Positions 13,701 through 26,767 of a DNA stretch of 64,000 bases are shown in pieces; positions within the stretch are counted from its first letter, which is position 1; every line of letters starts with the position of its first letter. Source of the stretch: Carallia brachiata (lineage: Eukaryota > Streptophyta > Magnoliopsida > Malpighiales > Rhizophoraceae); the NCBI GenBank assembly GCA_021464245.1, contig JADCRB010000099.1, positions 868,001-932,000 of the forward strand. The letters are read 5' to 3'. The translations under genes and the position numbers were made by a program. The notes under the pieces were generated by a model. It was not told the DNA's origin, did not search any database, and was given only the letters and a program-made list of their open reading frames with translations.

Positions 13701-16700
13701 AATTTACAAAAATTACATAATTATTCAATAATAAAATAATCATAAAATAATGAAGAGTATTTAAAAAATATCTCAGATATTATTGTGATATGGAAAGATT
13801 AATGTAATCAAACATTTTGTAAAAGAAATATATCTTTTCGACCAAAAAAAGAAATATATTTTTAAAGCAAAATCATGATATCTTCAACATTAACAATTTG
13901 TTGTAGCCAAAATGGAGAACGAAAACTGGTCTGGGAGGGCAAGTGAAATTTCATATCGTAGAACTTATTCAATGGCATTAGTAATTTAGAAAAATATTTG
14001 GTAGCTTCACTTTAATAATTTTAATATAACAACAAAATAATATAAATTATTAAATAATTAAATTTATAAAAAATAAAAAAATAAAAAATCTACCAAATAA
14101 TAATGAAACTATATAATTGTTAATTGATATTTTTTTAAAATTATCCAGTATTACTAGTCACTTATTAGAATCAATTTGACAAAGGTGTTCTTGGTCAATT
14201 ACTGGAGACCTGAGCCGAGTCAAATCTCAATCCCTGTCGAAAGCAGGCCAACTTTCCCGATGTTGGTATAGTAGTAGCATGCAGGACCCGTCCTTCCCAG
14301 TAGCCTCCATTTGAGTAGCATTCTTCCCTTCCAAGTGCTCAAATCCGCGTGTCCAGACAGCTTTATTATATAATTACTTTTTGAGTGTTACTATATAATT
14401 ACGTAATTTATTATATATAAAAATATATATAATTATTTATTTTTTAAATTTAATAAATTTTTTATAATTAAATAATTCTAATTTTTATATATTAATTTTA
14501 TATTTATTATTATTTATCTACACAACTTCTCCCTTCTATTTTTACATTGAATCAAATATTTTCTATTACTGAGCCATTATAGCTGTGGTCCTGCATCTTA
14601 TGAATGAACTGTGATCATGTTAGTTGCATCAATAAAAAAAAAAAATTGTGCAGATTTTATAATTAATCCAAGTGTTTTCATGGATCCACCTCCTCAAGTG
14701 AGAGAATTTTCCCATGTGGACCTTCAAGGTTTACTTCATATAGATATGATTAATAAGACTCTTTTGAGAGTCGGTGTCATTTCGTAGTTAGTTTGTGAGT
14801 ATTAATTCTTGTTTCATGTACTTTGTTTCTTCCATTTGTTTATCAAAAAATATTTTCACTGCTGCAGTAGCACCTTGTATCGAATTAAAAATGAAGGGGT
14901 TTTTTTTTTTTTCAGTAAATAGAATTCTATTTTGGGTGGGTAAAGGAAAATTCTATTAATTTATTGACTACCTCATTTGTTGAACGAAACTCTCACACAA
15001 CTCTTACACTACATGAGATGGCTATAACTTATATTTCCAGGATTAGGGCACACAATTTAGGCAATGTCTTTGCTAATAAGTTTAATTTGTTTTATTTAAT
15101 GAATAACTGAAGAAATTCTCTTATTGCACAAATTTAACTTGATGAACTGAAAATTTTCTATTCTAAAATTCTACAAAGCTATATTACTTTAGGTAAAACT
15201 AATATAATTATGTAATTTATTAAATAATATTTAATAATTTATTTATTTTTAATTTAATTATTTAACAGTTATATTACTTTAATTTCACTTTAATTCTACC
15301 TACAAAACATTTCTGAGTATTTCTCAATTCAAAATTAAATCTTCCAATTTAATTTGAAGCCACGGATCCCTAATATTATGCAGCATGTCTAAAATAGTAC
15401 TTACCATCAGGTAAGGACACGTGTCCTATCAAACGGTGAACTTAGTCCGCTGGTACCTAGCATCAAAGTAGCCAAAAGTGAAAAGCCAACAGCGAACTTG
15501 ACAAGCAATCCGAGAAGTAAAATAAAACCGAAAAAAAAAAGAAGGAGTTCAAGTAAAACCTGCCAACATGTTTGACTTTGACGGAAAGCCCCAAAAGCCT
15601 GAGCAAAACCAAAGCAGAACAGAAGACATATTTTGTTTGATTGTAATTATGTATTCTGAAATTTTTTTTGAAATTTGTACTGAATGAAATCGTAACTGTT
15701 ATTTTTGAAACTGCGATTGATATTTTTGAAATGTAAAAATAACAATTGATTCAAAAATATCAGTTCTAGTTTCAAAAATAACAGTTCCAATTTTATTCGG
15801 CACATAATTCGGTATAAAAACTACCGACCCACCAACATTTATTCATTTTGTTTTGGCGACGGTCAAACCAGTAACAGTGACATATGGAAAATCCAAAGAA
15901 TTGGGTGAACAGCACCACTAGGTGCACTTATTTGAAAGCGAAAAAAGATATACAATTCATCTTATTGAATTTAATTAATTAATTATTTTTTAATTTAATT
16001 ATTTAGAATTTATATTACTTTAATCTTAATTAAATAATTTCACCTAATATTTTTCAAAACTTAGAAAAAAAAATTGGGTACATGTATGTGTATCAAGAGA
16101 AATAAAATTTTTAAAAGAAAATTAAATTTTTCATCAAAACACCTTAACGGCTTGTTTGGACTATGAAATTTTAGTAAGAAAAAAATTATGAGAAAAAAAT
16201 TATGAAAAAAGAAAATTGTAAGAAAATAATAAAAAAATAAAATTTTGTATTTGAATTCTATAATAAAATAGTAAAAAAGAAAGTTGTATATATAAAATTA
16301 CAAAAGCCACCCTACAAAAGATTGAATAGTAAGTTGAATTTACAAAAATATCTTTATAAAGGTTAATATATAAAAATATCACCAATTTTATGTAAGTAAC
16401 GAATTTAACACAAATTTTAAAGAATAATAGTTTATCTCTTTTTTAATTTTTTTGTAATAAATATAGTATGTAATGATTTCATAACATAATCTGTTAGTTT
16501 TGATAACAAACTTATAAGAACATGTCTGATACGTCATTTCTAATAACATGTATAATTACCACATCATTGAAATAGATAAATTTGATTCAATAAATTTCAT
16601 GGTGTGTTAAATTTATTCCAAAAAAAAATTCAATGAGGAGTAAACTGTTATTTTTTAAAATTTATACTAGATTTATTACTTTACATAAAATTAATAATAT

Positions 16701-18666
16701 TTTTTTGTATATTAACCTAATAATTTAATAAATGGATGCTTTTTTATCATTACAATTATATGAGTGTTTTTTTTTTTTCAATTGGTTTGGCACGCTTTTT
16801 CTGTCATTTTTCAGATCACTTTCTCATGAATTTCCCCCAAAAAAACCTCAATTTCTGAAATTTGTTTTCTGATTCTTTTTTCACAATCTTTGTATTTTGT
16901 TATATCAATTTGTAATTTAAGATTGTGAAAAATCGTTGTCGAGCATATATGATCGATTTCTGCATAAGTTTGTTGAAGTGTGATATGAGCTTGTATAAAC
17001 AGTTTTGTCTACATAAGATATATACGTTTAAGACCTCAGTTTTAATCGATTCTAGTTTTATTTGATTTCTTTCCCTATAAAAGGAATTTGTGAAAATGAG
17101 TTTTATGTCCAGCTCAATAATGATCCTTGGACTATGTCAATTATAACATTTGCTGACTTGTACTTCTATCTTATACAAATTTCTTTAATGCTTTTGTATT
17201 GAAGTTATGTATGAATTGGATTATTAATGCAATGTTTTTTTAAAATTTTTGTTTTTTAAAAAAAAAGCTCACCAAACACACTGTAAATGTGTAACAAGGT
17301 TGATTAAATCTACAACATAATTGATAAAACTGTACGGTATTTTTTAATATTACAGTCGGTCAATTTTATATTGAATTGGACTGATTGTACATTCATTCAT
17401 CTTTTAGTAAAATATTCAAACTTTAGAAAAGATAATTTTTTGTAACTCTCGGTTACTTTTTCTGAACTTGAAAATCCTTTTCAACTTTTATGTCGAAAAG
17501 GTTCGAGGCGAAATATGATAATACGCAAAAACAAAAAAGTAACCGAAAGGTAAAATTTGGTCGAAAAATTTGTTGGAGTAAGAATTTGGACATGATTAAT
17601 GAGATATAAAATTAATTTAATAGTATTAAATAATTTATTTATTTTTAAATTTAATACATCTTTCACAATATAACTTAAATTATAGTGTGTCTACCGTATA
17701 ACTTATATTGCGTGCTCAAAAAGTATTTATGAAGTTGTTAGGAGAGAATTCTGCTCTTTGTTTGCGATAGTATATCCTTTTTAGCTTTTCTTGGTGGGCA
17801 AAACTATAAAATGAAGAGTAAAAATACGTCAATAAATTTAATAGGATATAGAGAATATAATTATGTGATCATGTTTAATAAGACTTATAAAAAGCATGCA
17901 GTCTATCTAATACAATTTAATGATTTATCTACTTTTATTCAAATTCAATATGTTATTTATGATTCGATTGTCTAAATGACTGCATCGTTATCACATGTCC
18001 GCTAATGCTTTGCCATAAGACTTTTTTGTAAAATGAAATTCAAGTACTGTGCATAATATATATATATATATATATTAAAAAAGGATTAAAGTCGCTATTA
18101 TAACTGAGAGAAAGAAAATTTAAAAGAAATAAGGGGTCGAACTCCCAAATTTATTTTCACATAATTTAAAATTCTTTTATATAGGATAAAATTTTACTTG
18201 TGTCTATAAATAAGATACAAGAGCCATTTACTTTTATTACAGGGTGCCTTTTATCTTTTAAATGCCACATGATGTGGTGTTGCGGGACAGACTCAAAATA
18301 GCCTTCACCCAGCTAAAATTTGTTGATCTCACGAGTCGTTCGTTTCAAAAAAATAGCTTATCTAACGTAATATTATTTCTAAGAGAATTTTTTTCCAAAG
18401 AAAATAAATCTATTAAAATTATGAGAAAAACTAGTTAGTAACATTTAAATAAAACAAAATGATATGAACTATTAGATATTAAAATAAAAAAAAAGATAAA
18501 TTATTATACGATATTGGATGAATTAAATCAACTGCAAGAATTTTGTCGTTAATTAAAGTTAAACTGCATAATAAATCTCTAAAATTATTTATCATTGTTC
18601 ATATATATGATATGACATAGTTTTTCCTAATTAAATATAGAATAGGAAAGTGTATATAATATAATA

Positions 18667-19200
18667 GGGTTAAATGCATTTAATCCCTCTGTAATTTGAT
18701 TGTTTTATGTTTTACTCTCCTGTTGTTTTAATTTAGATAATAAATTCTTTTGTACTTTTTAAATTTGGCAATTAACCCCTATGACAGTGATTTGTTAAAT
18801 CAATTAATTGAAATTAGTCAAACTTACATTATTTTGTAATTATTTTTTTTTCTTTATCAAAAAATATGTCACTTATTTCTTAAATTGAATTTCAGTATTT
18901 ACTTTAACTATATTTCACATTATTTACTTCACAGTTTTTGTTATTTTCAGTGTATTGTACATATTGATATTGAGGTATTTGAAATATTCATAATTAACTT
19001 ATATGTGAAATATAATGAAGTTCCTATAATTATAAACAATATAATTGTAGTCAATTTTTATTAATCGATTTAATAAATTATTATCACGGAGTTAATTGCT
19101 AAAATTGAAAAGTATAAAGGAGTTTATTGGGTAAATTGAAATCACATGAGGTAAAATGTAAAATAATTAAATTATAAAAAAATCAAATGCATTTAACCCC
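18667..19200. mobile_element. foldback MITE of the GGTTAAATGCATTTAA family
   Basis: The left arm starts GGGTTAAATGCATTTAATCC and the right end is the inverted counterpart GCATTTAACCCC. Inside, the words TTTGGCAATTAACCCC and GTTTTACTC-TGT pair with inverted equivalents near 19085-19160. ATAATA flanks both sides but is too AT-rich to prove a target duplication. The same terminal sequence recurs in a half copy at 19880-20172, in a degenerate copy at 58245-58700 and in the complete 1.2-kb copy at 62328-63508. It is non-coding and presumably mobilised in trans by a MULE-like transposase. Confidence 0.65.
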
Positions 19201-19879
19201 ATAATAAAGACAGAAAAATTAAGAGCCAAACCAGTCGAACGAGATGGATGGGAGGTAAATTGCTCTCTGCAATCTGTAAAACAAACTTAGTAAGACTAAC
19301 ATCATTTGTACTGCTAGGAATTCTAAATTATTTAATTGACATTTATTATAGTAGAGGAAGATCAAAAGTTAAATAAAAACTTTTCAAGTTCTGCGTCATG
19401 TAACTGACATTCATTATAATAATGAAAGATCAAAAACCAATAAAAAAAACACTCAAAATTGGGTTAAAATGATGGAGAAGTATGCCACATGGCATTTCCA
19501 ATCCTCTCAACTTCAATTATGACATGCTTGAATTTTGAGTGATTTGATAAACGAGTTTATTTAGATTTAAATTTTAGATGATTAGATATTATATATTGCA
19601 ACCATAGGTTAAGATTCGCAATTTTTACAATTTGATTAATTATTTTTATTAAAGTTTGTGTTTTCGTTTCATTATAACAAATTTTCATAATCTATATTAT
19701 TTTTCTTAATACAGTATAAATAAATGAATTTTGTCAATAGTTACATAACCAACTTCCAAAGTTAAACAAGATTGTTATTATTTTTTTCTATTATATTGGC
19801 AACCATCGATAAGCTACTAAAAATTTGCTGTTCAGTCTTCAAAAATTTGTCAGTGTTCAATCACTTATTTTTTCTTTTT

Positions 19880-20172
19880 TTTCTTTTGGAAAATAAAAAA
19901 TAAGTGTGACATCTCAATTATTCTGAAATGCAGTTAAAGTATGTATCAAAATTTAATTTAAAAAATAAGTGATATATTTTTAGTAAAGAAAAAAATAACA
20001 ATTACAAAATAATGTAATTTTGACTAATTTTGGTTAATTGATTTAATAAATCACTGTCAGGGGTTAATTACCAAAATTGAAAAGCACAAGAAGGTTTATT
20101 ACTTAAATTGAAACCACAAGCGAGTAAAACACAAAACAATCAAATTACAGAGAGATTAAATGCACTTAACAC
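19880..20172. mobile_element. right half of a second GGTTAAATGCATTTAA-family MITE
   Basis: The segment matches the inverted complement of the left arm at 18667 very closely, including CAGGGGTTAATTACCAAAATTG, ACAATCAAATTACAGAGAG and TTAAATGCACTTAAC. No adjacent left arm exists, so it is either a half element or the true partner of the 18667 arm with another copy nested between them. Confidence 0.55.
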
Positions 20173-20278
20173 TTTATTATGAGATTATGAATTCTCCTGA
20201 ACGGTATGCAAAGTTTTGCTCAGTAAGTAAGCAACTCATTATGCCACTCTTTATTTTTGGGTTGTTTTGTTTTACTAG

Positions 20279-20423
20279 CGCCTGCCATCTTGCCAAGCAA
20301 GCTTTTGATGAAGCTATTTTGAGCTTGATGCCTTGAGTGAAGAATCCTACAAGGATAGCACTTCGATCATTCAGCTTTTGAGGGATAACTTCACTCTGTG
20401 GAGTTCGGACCCTGATGATGGAG
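20279..20423 (+). pseudogene. 14-3-3 protein, single relict exon
   Basis: A lone exon encodes the conserved helix-8/9 region of 14-3-3 (general regulatory factor) proteins: [13 protein letters not shown], then in a shifted frame [20 protein letters not shown] and FTLWSSD. An acceptor-like CTAG precedes it and a donor-like GAG|GTACAT follows, matching known intron positions of the family, so this is a fragment of an intron-containing copy rather than a processed one. One base is missing at about 20317 (ATTTTGAGC where a Ser codon is expected), which breaks the frame. No earlier 14-3-3 exons were seen upstream and only unrecognisable sequence downstream, so it cannot make a phosphopeptide-binding protein. 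Confidence 0.85.
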
Positions 20424-21924
20424 GTACATTCAAACATAAACAATTTGAAATTCCAGTGAGTGCAATTTTCGGTTTATTTCTCTCGGTAATACTTTTGGTT
20501 TGCCCATATCCATGCTACTTTGCACAATTTGGTTAGTAGGTTCTTGCACAAGTGATTATGATGAAAAATACTTTCTTATTTTCTTATTTCTTATTTTCTT
20601 ATTTGAGTTGTGACGAACTATCGACCTAGATCCTCTTTTATTTTCTTATTTTTTTATATATTTTTTATATACGCATTATTTCATTTATTCAAATATCTTC
20701 AGTAAATAATTATGATTTATGTATTTACTTAAATATTTTTATTGTTGTTTGGTAGAAAACTAGACGATGGAAGTTCAGCAAGGGCTGGTGGAGGCGAAGA
20801 TGCAAAGGTGGGCCATTTACTGATGTCTTGGGTATTGAATACAAATAATGATGAAAATGAGCCAGAGTTTAGTATTTATTTTATTGTATAGATGATTTTG
20901 TTATAAAATAGATTTTGATTTTGTTTATAACAATAAAAAATTTGAACATTATGATCAAATTTTTAAACAAAGGAAACATTCAGTAGCTTGAGTATAAATA
21001 TAACGTGTGTTATTTTTTTTAATCAAAATGATTGTTTATATTTGTGTTGTAAATATTGAAATATTTATATGATATTTCTTGTTTATAAAATCAAATTACC
21101 GTATACTCGCGCTAGTTATATGAAACTAGTATTAGACCCACACGATATATGAATTTATTATATTTGTTAAAAAGTATATTTTTGTTTGTATTCTATTTGA
21201 AAGGAAAAAAAAGAGACTTAAAATTTTGAATAATACTTTCTTTTCTAAGAAAAAAATAAATTTGCAAATAGTTTTTTTTCTTTTTTTTTCTTTGGTAGGA
21301 ATTTAGGAATAATTTTTTAGATATTTTTTTACTTAACCATGCGTATTTGCATTGTGCATGTTTGAGACGTATTTGAATAATCATTAATATAAATTAAATA
21401 AATACGTAATAAATCATAATTGAATAAATTAAATTTATAACTATAATTGTTAATATAGATATTGTGAGAGTCTTCTAAAAAAAACCAGATATATTAACAT
21501 TAATTATTCAAATCTTAATTTCATCAAAGTTTGAAATTATTGTGATATAATATTGAACTAAACTAAATATTTAGAAATAATAATAATATACAGTATTAAA
21601 TTCTTTTATTTTTATTTCATTATAAAAAAATTTCAGTAATATTAATTGGTTGGATAGAATCCTACTTGATTGAGGTTTTCTTTATAAAATCTTAATTTTA
21701 TTCAACTACTAAGAAAAACTACAAATCAACAACTAAGGGCTCCTTTGGAGATCTGTTAGTTTTTTATTTTTTTTTTTTCATTTTTTTGTTTTTTGTTTTT
21801 GCTGTTTGCTGAATTTTTATATTTATTACTTTCAATTTTTTTTTTTAGAAAACACAATCCATTCAAACGGGGGCTAAATTTATGTCAAACACTAAAACTA
21901 TAAGAGTAAGCTAAGAAAATCTTA

Positions 21925-22302
21925 CTACCGGAAGTGGTAGCCTGGTGGTCTTCTGGCGTGTCTCCCTAACATTAACTTGGGTTCAAGTCCCCGTACTGTC
22001 GCTCTTCCTCTAAATAAAAGGAGGATTTTTGTATGAGCATGGTATGAGTTTTAAACTCATTAACACTGTGGTCAGATTTGGAAGAATCACGTCAATCCCA
22101 ACAATACTCCGGTGAGGCGTTCATCCTTAACACTGTGGTCAGACTTGGGAGAGTCACATTTCAGGCCCAACAGTACTCCAGTGAAGCGTCTATCTTTTGG
22201 AGGATAGTTGAATGAGGATGTTAACGGCAAAATAAGCTAGCCCCAGCTTATAAATTTGATGATCACCATATCCGTGATAAATTTTTTTTTGTTAAAAAAA
22301 AA
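21925..22302 (+). mobile_element. tRNA-derived SINE with 14-bp target duplication
   Basis: The element has RNA polymerase III promoter boxes: A box TAGCCTGGTGG (21938-21948) and B box GGTTCAAGTCC (21980-21990), at the spacing of tRNA-derived SINEs. It ends in a T-run and A-run tail. The 14-mer CTAAGAAAATCTTA occurs directly before (21911-21924) and directly after (22303-22316), a convincing target-site duplication from LINE-assisted retroposition. The body contains an internal tandem duplication of about 66 bp (22060-22196; TTAACACTGTGGTCAGA twice), unusual for a simple SINE. A related tail fragment lies near 32140-32330. Confidence 0.85.
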
Positions 22303-23724
22303 CTAAGAAAATCTTAAAATTAAGCAACATCATCATTAAAAAAAAAAGGCTATATAGCAAGGAGAATAATTGAGTCTTCTCACAATTTCGACAATATATA
22401 CTTACACAAATACATAAATTAAAAAATTGAGCTACAAGAATAATCAAATTCAAGGAAGATCATATTTAGTCAAATCATTTTATCAATGATATTGGTCATT
22501 TCTAGTCCAATTCATATTGCGTAAAGACAATCACATAAAATGATATTTACTTAGCCCTGCGCATCCCAATAGTAAAAGTTTGAAGTAATAGCAACCCTAT
22601 AAAAAACAAGAAAAAAAAGAAAAAAGGATTCCTATTTTACGACCATCAACATCATGCAAATGTTAAGTCTAAGAATTAATAAGGAGCATTCGCGTGAACT
22701 AAAGTCATCAACTGCGTTTAGTTTTCTTGGAACTCAAATGTTTCGTGATGCCTCTTTCAAAAGGTAACATACCATGTCATGATATCTCCCGCCTCTCTCT
22801 GACCAATGATGAATGTTAAGATAATCAGAACCGTAAATATAGGTTGTATCATATGTAGTTGTAGAGGAAGCGTTTTTTCTAACAAAAAAAAAAATACATC
22901 ATTGATATATTAATTATTAAATTTATAAGTTGAGTAGACCTTTCTCATATTTAGCTACGATATTAATAAATTTAAAACTCAACACTGTATCTTAGTATAA
23001 TTCTCCTTTTATTTAGGAGTGGACTTTAGTAAAAAAGCTTAAATTCAGGTCAATGCAAAAAAAAAATACACTAAATCACCATCGAATTACTACCTCTCTA
23101 TAGCATGTTGCAGCGCGAGTTAAAATAAATGAAATTTGAATATAAAATTAAAAGAAAGACTTTAGACTGGTCAACTTACTTTGGATGAGTTGCAAGAGCA
23201 ATCTTATTTGTATATACTTTCCCAAAGGTTTTTCAGGGCCCTTTTTAACTTTCCTTCATAATTTCTTCCTAATGATGAGGTCTTTGTGAGTTCGCTAACT
23301 TCTTAACAGTCCTTCTGAAAATTTGAGAGAATCATTTTTCGCAATGTGATGTCAAATTGTTTCCTTGCTAGCTAATAACTTGAGAAGAATTAATAGCAAC
23401 ATTTCAAAAATTTTGATTTAGCAGAGCAAGGAAAGACGAGTGAACGCTACTAATAAAAAATGCTACTAAGTGATTATGAAACCCATATTTATTTGTCCAC
23501 ATAAAATTATTTTTATGCATTGAATGGGATATTAGTAGTAGCAAACTAGGACACATACATTTGAAGTTGAAGAGAACCACAAAGCTTGACGCACAATAGG
23601 GAGGCAGGCTGTCATGTCGCAGCCCGTCTTGGATTTCTTTTTAAAAAAAAAAAAAAGAAATCGAGTTATATTACACAGTTTTATCAAAAAAATTATATTT
23701 AATAGACAATATAAAAATGACCGA

Positions 23725-23885
23725 TCGCCAATCAAGTTTTGCCTAGTTGGTCACGAGCATGCCTCTCCCTTGGGGCAGGCGGGGGTTCGATCCCGCCTGC
23801 TCCCCTTAGCCACCTTGTGACCTTAAGTGTATTTGCCCTCTCAAGATGCAATACACTTCCTTCCATACGGTATTTATAAATTTAT
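23725..23885 (+). mobile_element. tRNA-derived SINE
   Basis: A box TGCCTAGTTGGTCA (about 23740-23753) and a near-perfect B box GGTTCGATCCC (23784-23794) precede a 3' body ending in a T/A-rich tail. The region does not fold into a tRNA with acceptor stem and lies in AT-rich intergenic DNA, so a SINE fits better than a tRNA gene. No target duplication was found. Confidence 0.7.
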
Positions 23886-24419
23886 TTATTTTATTTTTTT
23901 TTAATAAATTAATTACCTAATTACTAACTATTATAAAAAAATGACTAAACCACTACACAAATGAGTAAATTTTGTGTTATCCAATAAGAATCATCGAACA
24001 GTCATCTACTCCATAAAACTAGACATAATTTTAGCCTAATAGTGACTAGTAAGGTGTTGGACATCTTTTTTTTCTTTTTTTTTTGGAACACCGAAAGTTT
24101 GTTTTTCCGATATTTGAAGCCGCTCATATACTAATGTTGTACTATTACAATAAATTATTAAATATATATTTATAATTTTTTATTTTTAATTAATAAAATT
24201 TTACAGACAAAAATTATTCATTAAAAAAATCAAAAGCATAGAAAGATTCCCTAAGGATGGTTGGCTTGACTTTTTGGTGTTTTTGTTTGTAGGTGAATTA
24301 TCACAACATAAAATTATGTTTGACAATTTTTTTTGATATTATTAATGAAGTCTGCTGAGTTGTTAATAATTTTATAAGGTACTTTAACAGTAATTAATTA
24401 AAAAATAGTTCAAACTTGT

Positions 24420-25047
24420 TAGTGTGCGTGGAGAGGCTTCTGGGCTTCGTGCTGCCTCCGTGCAGCTTCGTCGGTCTATGGGATCGTGTTGGAGTGCCTT
24501 TGGTCGTCGCTTTTGCAGCCAGTGCTTGGTTGGTTTGCCTTTCATAGTTTTTCTGCATAGTTCTATGTCTTTTTTGTTGGTTGGGCTTTATGTTGGCGGG
24601 TCATCTCCCTTGCCTTCCCCGATCGTCTTGACAGTCGGTATGGGGATGCGACCTTCTTTTTTTCGTTTTCAGTCTAGTCGTGTATAGTTCGTGCAGGGTG
24701 GCTTCTCTTGGATGGTTTGGCGGCATTGGTGGTCCTTCGACTTCTGGGGGCTAGGTTGCTGGCGCTGGCCGCGGCTTTGCCTTGGTTTCTCTGTCCTGTG
24801 CCTAGTGTATCTCTCCTGTTTGGAGGTGGTGGCGGAAGGAGTTTGGTGTCTTGTGTAACATTGATGGCGTTTGACCGTTGTTTAGTGGCAGAGCTCGCAC
24901 CAGTGGATGCAAGTGTGGGTCTTTCCTTACTCGTCGCGGAGGGCTGTGAAGTTGTGTGGGTGGTTTCACCCGATGGCTTGTGGACCGGCATTTGGTGGGG
25001 CTATGGGCCTGTCTTTCTTATGCTTTGTTGCATTCTTTACTTGTGAT
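24420..25047 (+). mobile_element. GC-rich insertion, left part; possible LINE 3' region
   Basis: Base composition jumps from AT-rich to about even and G/T-rich here, and continues after the nested MITE at 25663-25805, ending in a run of A. GT-rich 3' regions ending in poly(A) are typical of plant L1 LINEs. Open frames (24424-24687, 24708-25046) show no domain, and the antisense frames are proline-rich by composition. I could not identify reverse-transcriptase motifs, so a LINE 3' end is only the best guess. Confidence 0.35.
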
Positions 25048-25150
25048 TTATAAAGTACGAACATGAACACAGCGATACGGACACGATACGACAGGAACAT
25101 AATGACATACTAATTTTAAAAATATTAAGATACATGTACGTTTTGGACAC

Positions 25151-25185
<35 letters not shown>

Positions 25186-25654
25186 AACAATTTTATAAAT
25201 TTTATTCACTCAAAAATATATTTAAATAACTATTATAAGTTTTAGAAATTTTTTATTCAAATAATATATCGTAAAATTCTTTATTCTTTATTGTGAAGTA
25301 CTAAAATAGAGATATAATATTTTGTAATCAATTTAATTTTTCTGTTAAAATTAAAAACAAGTTAAAATTTAAGCGTTTAAAAAATCATGTATAATTGACA
25401 GTATTAAATTATAATTTTTAAGAATTTTTTTTATTTGTTAAAAATAATTATAAAAATATTCAGGCGTGTCCGTAACTTATCGGACACTTATGCTTCCCAT
25501 ATCCGATATACGTGTCTGAATTAAAAAAAAAAAATTTCAGCAAACACTTCTAGCTGTGTTAGACACGTGTCCGCTGCGTATCCATCGTGTGTCAGCGTGT
25601 TCAATGCATCTGATATACAATATGTTCATTTTTTAAAGTGTTCGTAATTCATAA
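25048..25654. mobile_element. hAT-like MITE nested in the GC-rich insertion
   Basis: The terminal inverted repeats are TTATAAAGTACGAAC on the left and TTCGTAATTCATAA on the right (inverted, one to two mismatches). Flanking octamers CTTGTGAT (25040-25047) and ATTGTGAT (25655-25662) agree at 7 of 8 positions, the duplication size of hAT elements. Subterminal regions repeat GGACACG/CGTGTCC words several times, like transposase-binding arrays. A (TA)n run lies at 25153-25183. Removing the element rejoins the surrounding GC-rich sequence, which shows the nesting order. Confidence 0.7.
25153..25183. repeat. (TA)n microsatellite
   Basis: About fifteen TA units inside the hAT-like MITE. Confidence 0.9.
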
Positions 25655-25662
25655 ATTGTGAT

Positions 25663-25805
25663 GTACCCTTTAGGCCTTTAAGTCTGCTATTGGGTTGGTT
25701 GGACGCTGTTGTGTGTTAGGGTAGTTGATTTTAGACCCTAAATTGTGTAAGGTGTTTTCTAATGGAATATCTACTTTGTTGTTTGTTATAAAAAAAAAAA
25801 AAAAC
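25663..25805 (+). mobile_element. GC-rich insertion, right part with poly(A) end
   Basis: This continues the G/T-rich sequence interrupted by the MITE and ends ...TTTGTTATAAAAAAAAAAAAAA, consistent with the 3' end of a retroposed element. Identity is not established. Confidence 0.35.
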
Positions 25806-26744
25806 TCTTTTTATTTTTTAATATTCAAAAATAATTTATGTAGATTAAACTAATCTTAAAATTTTTTTACTATTTCGTTATTTTTTTTTACTTACGTCCT
25901 TAGCCAGATCTACGACTTTATTTGATTAATATTTGTACAAAAAAATAACTTGTTTCACAAAAATATAATAATATTTTTTTACTTCCAATTTTTATTAATA
26001 TTAACCGCTTATAAAAATTATCTCAAATGTCTCATAACCATGATTTACTTTTTTGGTAATATTAAAATTATAAAAATAAAAATAATTTTATTAATATGAT
26101 ATATTAATATAAACACAACTAGAAGATTAATTTCTTAAATTTTTATTTATGAGAGATAAAATAAGTACCTTATTTAAGAATCAGTACACCGATTTTGACT
26201 TTTTGACATATTGAATTTCAAAAAGAAAAAAAAATTATTGATTAAGCATAGAAACTGTAGAAGTAATATCGTACATATCATCCAATAATACAATGTAATC
26301 ACGTAATTAAGTTTTTTCTCCCTTTGTTTTTTCTCCCTTTGTTTTAGTCGCCCTTTATTAACTTTTTTCCCTTTATCGTATACAATGCAATAATGTGATT
26401 AATTTTTGTCCCCCCTTATTTTAATTTTCTTGTTACAAACTATCAGTCGAAAAACGGCGAATGGGTCCAATATAGTCATGAGTCAACCAAATTAAATTTT
26501 TAGATTAAAAAATTTTCTTAATATAGTATATAATGTATCATAGTAATTTAAGGGAAAAAGGAGGTCAAAAATCTAGTAAACCAACAATCAAAAGACCCAG
26601 AAAGGAGAAACAAAATGAGAGAAGAGAACAGAAAGTGTAGAGAGAGAAAGCAAGAGAGAGAAAGCTAACCAAGAAAACAATCCAAAAGAAAAAGGTGGTG
26701 GTGGGGTGGGGGCAAGAAAGTGGAGCTGGATTCACATGGTCTTG

Positions 26745-26767
26745 TTCTTCTTCTTCTTCTTCTTCTT
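26745..26767 (+). repeat. (CTT)n tract in the GSK3 5' leader
   Basis: A CTT microsatellite followed by TCTCTCTTCTCTCTCT lies about 150 bp before the start codon of the GSK3-like kinase. Pyrimidine tracts of this kind are common in plant 5' UTRs and core promoters. Confidence 0.8.

Larger units (their letters stand above)
8198..18655. other. long gene-poor AT-rich spacer
   Basis: More than 10 kb without a convincing gene on either strand; open frames are short, AT-driven and lack domains. Supported contents are the 3' UTR of the RINGv gene just after 8197, a CT-rich tandem repeat (9420-9700), a MULE-type foldback element (10460-10772) with a short direct repeat just upstream, and many A/T homopolymers. 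A less AT-rich patch at 12360-12600 and another at 12820-13010 may be old transposon or gene debris that I could not identify. Confidence 0.65.
20424..26500. other. gene-poor spacer with SINEs and nested insertions
   Basis: Between the 14-3-3 relic and the GSK3 gene I find no gene. The contents are one SINE with clear target duplication (21925-22302), a second SINE (23725-23885), a GC-rich insertion (24420-25805) interrupted by an hAT-like MITE, and AT-rich filler rich in A and T runs. Confidence 0.65.

Noticed and set aside
23741..23794. A tRNA gene with A and B boxes
   Set aside because: The boxes are followed by a SINE-like body and no acceptor stem pairing was found; the same applies at 21938, 29113, 53533 and 58834.
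24424..25046. Two overlapping plus-strand open frames of 87 and 112 codons and a minus-strand frame of 105 codons as genes
   Set aside because: They arise from the local GC/GT-rich composition, have no domain, and the region behaves like an inserted repeat with a poly(A) end.
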